Source: Bacteroidales bacterium (GTDB lineage: Bacteria > Bacteroidota > Bacteroidia > Bacteroidales > VadinHA17). From it: a stretch of DNA of 64,000 nt. Positions 52,977-59,986 of the stretch are shown here, one piece after another. Location: contig WXFD01000036.1 in the NCBI GenBank assembly GCA_009877105.1, positions 17,952 to 81,951 of the forward strand, read 5' to 3'. A model generated the notes under the pieces. It was not told where the DNA came from and did not search any database. It was given only the letters and a program-made list of their open reading frames with translations. The first letter of the stretch is position 1, and each line of letters begins with the position of its first letter. The position numbers and the translations under genes were made by a program.

Positions 52977-53750
52977 TTAATAGTTATCATAAAGCCTCGT
53001 CAGTTTGCGGTTTTCAGGATTTGCTTTAATGGTGAATATCCCGGACCTGTAGTTTGCAAGGCTGAATATCAGTATTTTGCCGGAGAGTACCTCGCCATAG
53101 CCCGTTATGATCTTTATTACCTCATTTGCCATGATCGTGCCGGTAATTCCCGGCAGTACACCCAGCAGCCCGGTTTCGGAAGGTGAAAAAACTCCATTTT
53201 CCGCCGGCGGGAAAGGGTTGAAGCATCTGTATGTCGGCCCTCCCATGTAATTAAATACAGCTACCTGTCCCTCATGTTTATAGATGGCTCCGTGTACCAT
53301 TGGTTTGTCAAGGATAACACAGGAATCGCTGATGATGTACCTTGTCCTGAAATTATCCGTGGCATCTACTATGATATCATAATTCCTGAGTATGGACAAA
53401 GAATTGCGGGAATCGATTTTCAGGTTAATAACGACTGTATTTATCATACAGTTCAGTTGTTCAATGCGTCTTGCAGCGATAATTGATTTCAGCTTTCCAA
53501 GATCATCGGAACCGTAAAGCACCTGGCGCTGAAGGTTTCCCTCATCAACGGTATCAAATTCTGCCAGGGCAATTTTCCCAACGCCTGCAGCTGCCAGATA
53601 CTGGAGAACCGGGCAGCCCAGTCCTCCGGCGCCGATAACCAGTACTTTTGCCATTTTGAGCTTCAGCTGGCCCTCCTTTCCCGTTTCAGGAAGCATTATC
53701 TGCCTCGAGTAGCGCCTGAGTTCGCGGGGTGTTAAAATGAAATCCGACAT
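52977..53750 (-). CDS. moeB: HesA/MoeB/ThiF family E1-like adenylyltransferase without zinc cysteines
   Basis: A 257-residue E1-like enzyme that adenylates the C-terminal Gly-Gly of a ubiquitin-like sulfur carrier. The ATP loop is GAGGLGCPV (40-48), the conserved NLQRQ is at 72-76 and DATDNF at 129-134. The two CxxC zinc pairs normal in MoeB and ThiF are lost: PTYRCFNPFPP keeps a single Cys176, and no pair occurs near the end. MoaD at 30 kb is a plausible partner, but ThiS cannot be excluded. No rhodanese domain is attached. Confidence 0.87.
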   Translation of the reverse strand: MSDFILTPRELRRYSRQIMLPETGKEGQLKLKMAKVLVIGAGGLGCPVLQYLAAAGVGKIALAEFDTVDEGNLQRQVLYGSDDLGKLKSIIAARRIEQLNCMINTVVINLKIDSRNSLSILRNYDIIVDATDNFRTRYIISDSCVILDKPMVHGAIYKHEGQVAVFNYMGGPTYRCFNPFPPAENGVFSPSETGLLGVLPGITGTIMANEVIKIITGYGEVLSGKILIFSLANYRSGIFTIKANPENRKLTRLYDNY

Positions 53751-53851
53751 TGTATTTTACGATCCGCCCTGAATTATTTGACAGGATCGGTAAGATACAA
53801 AAAATAATGACGGATACCCTGGCTGAATATTTGTTTTCTGGCCGCGGCGGG

Positions 53852-54820
53852 TCAGTCGTTGAAGGTAAATGCCAGTCCGATTTCGAAAGGTTCGAGGTTC
53901 ATGCCTTCCGGACCCCTGTTTTTCTGGAACCAGGGCGTGGGATAGTATGTACCGTAAATCATGAAATTCCTGTATCCGACCCGGCCGGTGAATCCTCCCC
54001 GGAGCAGGTTCAGGTTATAATCACCGTTTACACGCGACTTTTCTCCGTTTTTATAGACGATTTTCGTCCAGGCATTCAGCTTGAGCCCTCCTGTTACCCC
54101 TGCTGCAAGATTAAGCCTGCCGTTGTAACCTGCCGGTATCTGGATCTCAAACAAAAGCGGTACATTAAGATAAAGAGTTGAAAACTTCGATCGCCTGACC
54201 GGAACGGAAGAGGCCGGAAGTTTTCCGGTTACGGTTCCTTCCTCACCGACTTCTATGGTAGTGTGATTCCTGAAACGGTAATTGTTCCAGTTGAGGCCCA
54301 TGCCGGTAACCAGACCCGAATATCTGCCAAAACCTATGTTCAGCTGCGAAAAATTCAGATTGAACGACCATGAGTTGCTTGTTTCAGGCGACATATAGTC
54401 GATCGGGCCCGGCAGGACCATTGAACCTTCATGAATATAGTTATTTAAGCCGGCCTCAAACCCCGCAAGATGACCCCTGAAACGCCTTGCCTTCAGAAGC
54501 CAGCTGCGGTCGTCATCATCCCTGAAATGAGTCCCGCTTTCTTCATCACACTCCGATTCAGTATCGTATTTTTCAAATTCAACCTTTTTCCCTTCCAGGG
54601 ATTCAAGGATCTTTATCCCTCTGCTTCCCAGCCTTACCGTGACGGATGAATCATTTTCATCAAAACTGAAGAAATCTTTACCCACGGCAATGTTCATGCT
54701 GCCATCCGCCTCTTCAATCACTGAATGCTGCCTGCCGGCTTTTGCCGTGTCATCAGCATGAATGCCCGGAGCCTGAAGGAAAGCCATCAGGGCCGGAAAT
54801 ATGAATATGAATGTTCTCAT
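53852..54820 (-). CDS. Outer-membrane beta-barrel protein in a sigma/anti-sigma operon
   Basis: A 322-residue protein with a signal peptide (1-22, ending GIHA), a soluble acidic region (25-110, with DDDD at 101-104), then amphipathic strands from about residue 117 to a terminal FTFND, typical of an 8-stranded outer-membrane barrel. GFGRYSGLVTGMGLNWNNYRF and LNVPLLFEIQIPAGYNGRLNLAAGV are the clearest strands. It is the third gene after an ECF sigma factor and its anti-sigma factor, 60 bases downstream of the latter, so it is likely part of their regulon or signal path. Exact function is unknown. Confidence 0.78.
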   Translation of the reverse strand: MRTFIFIFPALMAFLQAPGIHADDTAKAGRQHSVIEEADGSMNIAVGKDFFSFDENDSSVTVRLGSRGIKILESLEGKKVEFEKYDTESECDEESGTHFRDDDDRSWLLKARRFRGHLAGFEAGLNNYIHEGSMVLPGPIDYMSPETSNSWSFNLNFSQLNIGFGRYSGLVTGMGLNWNNYRFRNHTTIEVGEEGTVTGKLPASSVPVRRSKFSTLYLNVPLLFEIQIPAGYNGRLNLAAGVTGGLKLNAWTKIVYKNGEKSRVNGDYNLNLLRGGFTGRVGYRNFMIYGTYYPTPWFQKNRGPEGMNLEPFEIGLAFTFND

Positions 54821-54880
54821 CTTGTTTTTTTTTGATTTCAGTTATGGGACGAACAGGTATTGCAAATAGTTACAGCTGAC

Positions 54881-55981
54881 TTATGGTTTTTTTGCAGGAG
54901 CATTGAATTTCAACAACCCTGAAGAGAAATAATAGGATCTTAATTCTCCTTTTCCATCGGTTATTCTGTCGAGAGTCATATCCCATCCGAGAAGCCTGTT
55001 GATGCCTGTGATGCTGACAATGGCCAGATCGAAGGATTTTACAGGCCGGTCACCCGGTAAGGTGTCATTCATTATGAAACCATGAACAAGCCTTGCAAGA
55101 AGCCTGTCAACATTGCTTCTGTGAACCGGATATTCAGGAACCAGGTTCGAAGGATTGAATTTTCTGAGGATTTGTGAATTGGGATCCGGCGGAGCAACCG
55201 GTATTAAAGTTATGCCTGCAGCAAGCGGGGCCGGGGGAGCGGGCAGGGAAGCCGGAATTGCCCGGGATGATTCATCAGTTGTCACTTGTACTGTCTGGTC
55301 TGCCGGTGGTTTTTTATCCGCAATTTTTATTTCGTCCGTTTTTGAACCGGTTTCCGCTTGCTGGTTTGACCGGCTGCCTGTAATCAGGCTTTTCTCTTCA
55401 TTCACTGCGTTATGGCCGGCTGATGTGCCGGATTCGGCAGTTAACGGACTGGTTGTATGGTTTTTAATGACTTCAGCCGAAGGGCTGACCAACAGGCGGA
55501 CCGTGATCAGGAGAGCAACCATAGCAGCCATGCCGAGGCCGGCAAGTGAATATCTGAAGATCCTTTGCCCTGCTGTTAATTTAATAACAGAGCTTTTTCG
55601 CCTGAAAACAGCTGGTTGCGGCCTGACTTTAAGCCTTTTTATCAGTTCAAAGGTCTTTCTCCTGTTATCATCATTACTGATGATATTGTCAAGTTCTTCC
55701 AGCTGTCCGGCCGACAGGTCGTTTTCCAGGCCGGCAATGCACATAACGACAAACTGTTCTTCGGAAATGCTGCCGGGGGATTTTTTCAGGACGTCTTTCT
55801 TTGCATAGCTTATATCCGGAGGCCTGAGGTTTACCTGTTTCAGTTCGGGCAATGTGGCGGCAAGACCGGGATTTTGTTCGAGAAAGGTTTTTAAAACCTC
55901 TTCCTGCCGGGGATCCAGATTCCCTGCAAGCCAGTCAGCAAGGAGGATCTCAAAATCAGATCTTTCAGGTGCGGTTTTCAT
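54881..55981 (-). CDS. Membrane anti-sigma factor (putative)
   Basis: A 366-residue protein with a cytoplasmic N-terminal half. ADWLAGNLDPRQEEVLKTFLEQNP and a second, similar stretch (CIAGLENDLSAGQLEELDNII) resemble zinc-less anti-sigma helices. One transmembrane helix follows (about residues 145-168, ending TVRLLV). The periplasmic part has a Ser/Thr/Pro/Ala-rich linker (170-265) and a short C-terminal domain. It overlaps the sigma gene by four bases (ATGA on the minus strand), so the call rests mainly on position and topology. No HxxxCxxC ZAS motif is present. Confidence 0.75.
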   Translation of the reverse strand: MKTAPERSDFEILLADWLAGNLDPRQEEVLKTFLEQNPGLAATLPELKQVNLRPPDISYAKKDVLKKSPGSISEEQFVVMCIAGLENDLSAGQLEELDNIISNDDNRRKTFELIKRLKVRPQPAVFRRKSSVIKLTAGQRIFRYSLAGLGMAAMVALLITVRLLVSPSAEVIKNHTTSPLTAESGTSAGHNAVNEEKSLITGSRSNQQAETGSKTDEIKIADKKPPADQTVQVTTDESSRAIPASLPAPPAPLAAGITLIPVAPPDPNSQILRKFNPSNLVPEYPVHRSNVDRLLARLVHGFIMNDTLPGDRPVKSFDLAIVSITGINRLLGWDMTLDRITDGKGELRSYYFSSGLLKFNAPAKKP

Positions 55982-56463
55982 AAGACTGTTTCTACTTTCC
56001 CGATAAAATTCTTCAGGGCCATCCTGCCCCTGTATATATTTATTTTTACCTGTGCTTCCGTGAGGCCGGTAATTTCTCCGATCTCCCTGTAACTGTAGCC
56101 TTCGTAATCGCGCAGGAGGATCAGTGATTTCTGTATATGCGGAAGGCGTTCAAGAGCCATGTGAAGGATCTCGTTCAGATCGGAATACTGCGATTCATCA
56201 ATCAGATCATTTCCGGTTGCGTCTTCCATTGGCGACATTCTGCTTTCCTTGCGGATAATGTCAATCATGATGTGGTAGGCAGTGGTGAAGAGCCATGATT
56301 TAACCACGGGATAACTTATTTCCATGACATTCCGCCACAGTTTCTCATACGTATCCTGTACTATGTCACTGGCCTTTTCTTCATCCCTGATGCTGGCCAG
56401 GATGAACCTGTACACGTAATCTGAATATTCCTCAACAGATCTGTTATATTCCTTTACTGTCAT
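55978..56463 (-). CDS. ECF-type RNA polymerase sigma factor
   Basis: A 161-residue sigma-70 family protein with regions 2 and 4 only. SDYVYRFILASIRDEEKASDIVQDTYEKLW is region 2 (core and -10 binding), and LERLPHIQKSLILLRDYEGYSYREIGEITGL with EAQVKINIYRGRMAL is the region 4 helix-turn-helix. The ATG at 56463 is used because the longer frame runs up into the terminator hairpin of the gene upstream. It heads a sigma, anti-sigma, outer-membrane-barrel operon, likely sensing an envelope signal. It would direct a promoter type different from TAnnTTTG. Confidence 0.9.
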   Translation of the reverse strand: MTVKEYNRSVEEYSDYVYRFILASIRDEEKASDIVQDTYEKLWRNVMEISYPVVKSWLFTTAYHIMIDIIRKESRMSPMEDATGNDLIDESQYSDLNEILHMALERLPHIQKSLILLRDYEGYSYREIGEITGLTEAQVKINIYRGRMALKNFIGKVETVL

Positions 56464-56518
56464 GGGTTGAAATACATGATAAAGACGGATGAAAACCGGA
56501 ATAGTTACAGGCATATTA

Positions 56519-56551
56519 AAAAAAACTGACACGCGGTCATGGCGTGTCAGT
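56519..56551 (-). terminator. Rho-independent terminator of the GH16-like gene
   Basis: ACTGACACGC at 56525-56534 and its exact complement at 56542-56551 form a 10-bp stem with a seven-base loop; on the minus strand a run of seven Ts follows (56519-56525). It lies 25 bases after the stop of the GH16-like gene and insulates it from the sigma operon. Confidence 0.88.
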
Positions 56552-56576
56552 GTAATTACAGATGACTGATCGGATT

Positions 56577-58190
56577 TTAACTGAACTGGTAGATCCTTAC
56601 CCAGTCGATTTCCATGGTGCTCATTCCGCTCAGGGGTTTTTCAGTACCCCCTGACAGGAGTACATACATGGGCTCCTGGGGAATATTTGATGTCTGGCGG
56701 AATAATACTTCCCCGTTTATTTTCCAGACAAGCATGCTGCTGGTCCATTCAAGGGAAAAAATATAAAAATCGCGGGCATAGCGTGAACCGGCCAGGGTTT
56801 TGAGTTTAATCTGCGGCGAAGGTGAAAAATCGGCCCATACCTTTCCCCCGGAAGTTCTGCATATATCGATATGAGGTGTCATTTCGCCGGCAAGCATCCA
56901 GAATGTATTTCTGGCATCCGGGTTACCAAGTTTTATTTTGGCTGTAAAAATGCCATATTTCTGACGGAAGCTGATACCGGAATTAATGATTCCGGAAGTA
57001 TAACTGAATTCCCTGGTCCGGAATCCCAGGTCGGGAGACCATACTTTTCCAGTGATCCGCTGGGGTTTGGTATGGATTCTGAGGAGGCTGTTACGGATTT
57101 CAAAGTTATCCCTTTCAGTGTAGGCCTGCAGGTCCCCTTCAACTGAATATCTGTCTTTCAACAGTTTGTCGCCCCAGTAATAATTTGTCAGCCATTTATC
57201 AGTATCAAGCTTGTCTCCTTCGAATTCATCGGCAAAAGTCAGTGTTTTCTTCTTCAGTACATCAAAGCGGTCCGAATCTTTCATTTTAAAATACCAGACA
57301 ATATCCTCATTTTTCTGAAGTTTTTCGAACTCACTGATTTCCCTGAACATATCTGTCTTCTCAAATCTTTTTTTATCAAGAAGATAGTTTTTCCTGTCCC
57401 TGAACTCATTTGTTGCCAGGTATTCACGAAGCTTGTTATACCTGTCGAGCCGTGAAGACCCGTCGGTATTCAGGAAATTGGCATATTCAGCCGAAGATTT
57501 GAAGTTGTAGTATTCCCTGATCTCAATGCTGTCCTTTAATCTTTTATATTCGAGAAGCTTCTTGTATTCTTCGGTATCTTTGAATGTTATGGGCTTCATG
57601 TTCTTTTTGGCAAGGAACTCGGGTGTTTTTATGTAGGCTCCCAGTTCCTCGAATTTTTCAACAGCCTTTGATTTAACCGCTTCTCCCTTTGCCGATGCCT
57701 TATAGTAAGCCCTGATTTCCGGATCGGATTTGAGGGATTTGTATTCCAGGAACTTCCGATATTCATCAGTGTCCCTGAAAGTGATGGGTTTCATTTTTTT
57801 CTTGAGCTTGAAACCGTTGGATCTTATAAAGGTTTCAAGCGCTTCAAAATCCCTTATTTTCTGCGATCCGTCAAGCTCCTTGAACCGTTTGAGCATGTTT
57901 CCTGCAGAGGTTTTGAAATACATTACGATATCCTTTGCTTTCTGAAGCGACAAAAACTCCTTTTCCTTGTTGTACTCCTCGGAATCCCTGTAACGGAGTG
58001 ATTCGATATCTTTCTTTTTCTGTATAAATTCAGAAGATGTCACTTTCTCCCTGAGACCGGTAAATTGAGCCAGAAGATCTGACCTGGTTAATGCCTGCAG
58101 TTTTTCGTAATCAGCAATAAGCGCCTTTTCAGCCTGTTCAATTTTTGATGTTGTGGGGATCCAGCCCAATCTGAGTCTGAGACTTGCCAT
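56577..58190 (-). CDS. Cytoplasmic four-repeat protein with an inactive GH16-type domain
   Basis: A 537-residue protein with no signal peptide or membrane helix. Residues 43-97, 114-168, 179-233 and 250-305 are four copies of a charged helical unit, each built on an EF-x-KK block, an F-x-DTxEY block and a final EIxxYYK-like block. From about 319 (FADEFEGDKLDTDKW) to the end it matches a laminarinase-like GH16 jelly roll (GIFTAKIKL, NTFWMLAGE, WKINGE, IDWVRIY). The catalytic ExDxxE is HIDICR at 440-445, so both acidic catalytic residues are gone and hydrolysis is not expected. Start is ATG at 58190 after TTTTGC. Function unknown; sugar or protein binding is possible. Confidence 0.82.
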   Translation of the reverse strand: MASLRLRLGWIPTTSKIEQAEKALIADYEKLQALTRSDLLAQFTGLREKVTSSEFIQKKKDIESLRYRDSEEYNKEKEFLSLQKAKDIVMYFKTSAGNMLKRFKELDGSQKIRDFEALETFIRSNGFKLKKKMKPITFRDTDEYRKFLEYKSLKSDPEIRAYYKASAKGEAVKSKAVEKFEELGAYIKTPEFLAKKNMKPITFKDTEEYKKLLEYKRLKDSIEIREYYNFKSSAEYANFLNTDGSSRLDRYNKLREYLATNEFRDRKNYLLDKKRFEKTDMFREISEFEKLQKNEDIVWYFKMKDSDRFDVLKKKTLTFADEFEGDKLDTDKWLTNYYWGDKLLKDRYSVEGDLQAYTERDNFEIRNSLLRIHTKPQRITGKVWSPDLGFRTREFSYTSGIINSGISFRQKYGIFTAKIKLGNPDARNTFWMLAGEMTPHIDICRTSGGKVWADFSPSPQIKLKTLAGSRYARDFYIFSLEWTSSMLVWKINGEVLFRQTSNIPQEPMYVLLSGGTEKPLSGMSTMEIDWVRIYQFS

Positions 58191-58366
58191 CTGCAAAAAT
58201 TTTTAGATACAACCTGTTAAAATTAAAAATCTTTCCCTTATAAACGTTTTGGCCAATGCAAATATTATCAAACTGACAAATACGTATTTATGCCGGAATG
58301 ATAATCTTTGCCGCCGGGGCTGTAAAATGCCCTTCACCGGCAGAACTGCCGCAACTGCTTTTATGT

Positions 58367-58984
58367 TCAATAACTGAAAAAGTTGTCTTCTCCAATACCA
58401 ACGTCAAAACGGCCCTGTGTAACACTAACCGGTTCATCTTTAATCAGGGCCTGAAAGGAAAACACTCCCGATAGTATCACTTCAGTCTGCTTTGAATCCA
58501 CATAGAGAAGCTGAACTCTCCTGAACTCGAGTTCTCCCTGGAGTATATCAGGTTTAATGGTATCACCGTCGAGGAATAATTTCACGGCGCCCGGCGTATT
58601 CACCAGGTCAATTATCTTTTTGTCGAGGATTGTAAGATCAGCATATGAATCAGGCATAACCGACGGAAGCAGGAATGTCACCGACATTTCCTTCCTGTTG
58701 TCCCAGGAATGGTAGCCGTAGCCGTCTTTCTGACCTTTGAGCACAAACGAGGTGATTCCCCCGGCACGGATTATTTTGGCAGGGATCGCATTTTCACTGT
58801 AAAGGAACAATCCTCTTTCATAATATGCGCCGAACGTATTGTAGCCCCATTCTGTATAAGCAGGAAGCTCAGGGAAATCAGGGTCTGGAATGAAAATCGA
58901 TTTATTGAGTTCATACTCCTTGCTGCATCCGTTTGCAAGGATTATGGCAGCGGCTGCAATGAGTGAATAAACGGCTCTTTTCAT
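58367..58984 (-). CDS. Unrecognised lipoprotein of a two-gene envelope unit
   Basis: A 205-residue protein with a lipoprotein signal ending ANGC (Cys20) followed by SKEYELN. The mature part is mixed, with beta-like segments (MSVTFLLPSV, TEVILSGVFSFQAL) and aromatic-rich loops (EWGYNTFGAYYERGLF). I recognise no domain. It starts 11 bases after the stop of the outer-membrane protein gene upstream on the same strand, so the two are surely co-transcribed and may form one complex at the outer membrane. Confidence 0.78.
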   Translation of the reverse strand: MKRAVYSLIAAAAIILANGCSKEYELNKSIFIPDPDFPELPAYTEWGYNTFGAYYERGLFLYSENAIPAKIIRAGGITSFVLKGQKDGYGYHSWDNRKEMSVTFLLPSVMPDSYADLTILDKKIIDLVNTPGAVKLFLDGDTIKPDILQGELEFRRVQLLYVDSKQTEVILSGVFSFQALIKDEPVSVTQGRFDVGIGEDNFFSY

Positions 58985-58995
58985 GATTGCTTTTT

Positions 58996-59763
58996 TTAAA
59001 ACGGGATCCTTGCATTTAACTGTATTCCTGTTCCGGCTTCAGGAGTCACAAAGTCCTGCTTTCCTCCCCTGATCATGGTAACAGGTATATGTATTTCCAC
59101 ATTGACCCCCGGTTTGTCAACCATTCCTATTCTGAACCCCACGCCAAGGTGAAAGGATGAATAAAAGACCCACGGTTTTTCGATTATATTCTCAATCTCA
59201 TCTTCAAATACTTTCATGTCCCTGTTGAAAAAAACGGTCCTTGCCCTGGAATGCAGCCTGTAATTTACATCACCTCCAATTTTGTAGTATACATTGAATG
59301 CCCTTGGCCTGTAGGGATATATCCTTATCTCAAGGGGGATCGCGAGGTATCCTGCAAGCTGGGTTATTTCATTCACTTTCAGGTAATCGGTTCTGGTTTC
59401 CTCCTGGCGGAGCAGTAAGTAGAAAAAATCAGAGCTGTTTGACCAATAGGATTCCTTTCCGATTGAACTTTCCGTCCTTGTATACCGGATACCGCTCACC
59501 AGGCCGACCTTGTTGTTCAGTACTGTCTTCTCGCCCTTGATGCTCACGTAATTCCTGTAGAACAGCCCCCTCAGGCTGGTTGTTGGAAAATCTGAAAAAA
59601 ACTGGCCCCTGTCAGCCCTGATATAATCCTTTTCCGGCGGGCCCCCGCTAATGAAATCGATGCCGGCGTCGACGGACAGGCACCTGGTTTTTGTGTCCTG
59701 ACTTAAACCTGAAACGGCAACAATGGTTGAAAGAAAAACTGAAAGGAGTATTTTTAGCTTCAT
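58996..59763 (-). CDS. Unrecognised outer-membrane beta-barrel protein
   Basis: A 255-residue protein with a signal peptide (about 1-21, ending SGLSQ) and alternating strand patterns throughout, such as NKVGLVSGIRYTRTES, AGYLAIPLEIRIYPYR and FNVYYKIGGDVNYRLH, finishing with GIQLNARIPF. A terminal Phe is the usual barrel-assembly signal. Size suggests 8-10 strands. I cannot name a family. It is the first gene of a two-gene unit with a lipoprotein and has a perfect -7 box upstream. Confidence 0.78.
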   Translation of the reverse strand: MKLKILLSVFLSTIVAVSGLSQDTKTRCLSVDAGIDFISGGPPEKDYIRADRGQFFSDFPTTSLRGLFYRNYVSIKGEKTVLNNKVGLVSGIRYTRTESSIGKESYWSNSSDFFYLLLRQEETRTDYLKVNEITQLAGYLAIPLEIRIYPYRPRAFNVYYKIGGDVNYRLHSRARTVFFNRDMKVFEDEIENIIEKPWVFYSSFHLGVGFRIGMVDKPGVNVEIHIPVTMIRGGKQDFVTPEAGTGIQLNARIPF

Positions 59764-59782
59764 GGCACTGCAGATAGATTAT

Positions 59783-59790
59783 CAAAGATA
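59783..59790 (-). promoter_or_regulatory. Candidate promoter for the barrel/lipoprotein pair
   Basis: On the minus strand this reads TATCTTTG, a perfect TAnnTTTG, 19 bases before the start of the outer-membrane protein gene. No -33 TTTG at standard distance was seen. Confidence 0.45.
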
Positions 59791-59986
59791 GTACATTGAG
59801 TTCAGATAACGCGGAAGAATCAATTATATTCGGAGATCAGGCGGAATAATCCTGATTTGAAGGATAATCACGGGAAGAAATAAGCCGTATACCAGGTTGC
59901 GGGAACGTTTTTCTGGTTTATGCATCGGAAACAAGAATTAAGTATATTAGCGCGGTGAAATTCATCATCCGGCAAACTTACAAGTG

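Noticed and set aside
55155..55808. 217-codon rightward frame opposite the anti-sigma gene
   Set aside because: Antisense shadow of the anti-sigma frame, which is fixed by its four-base overlap with the sigma gene.
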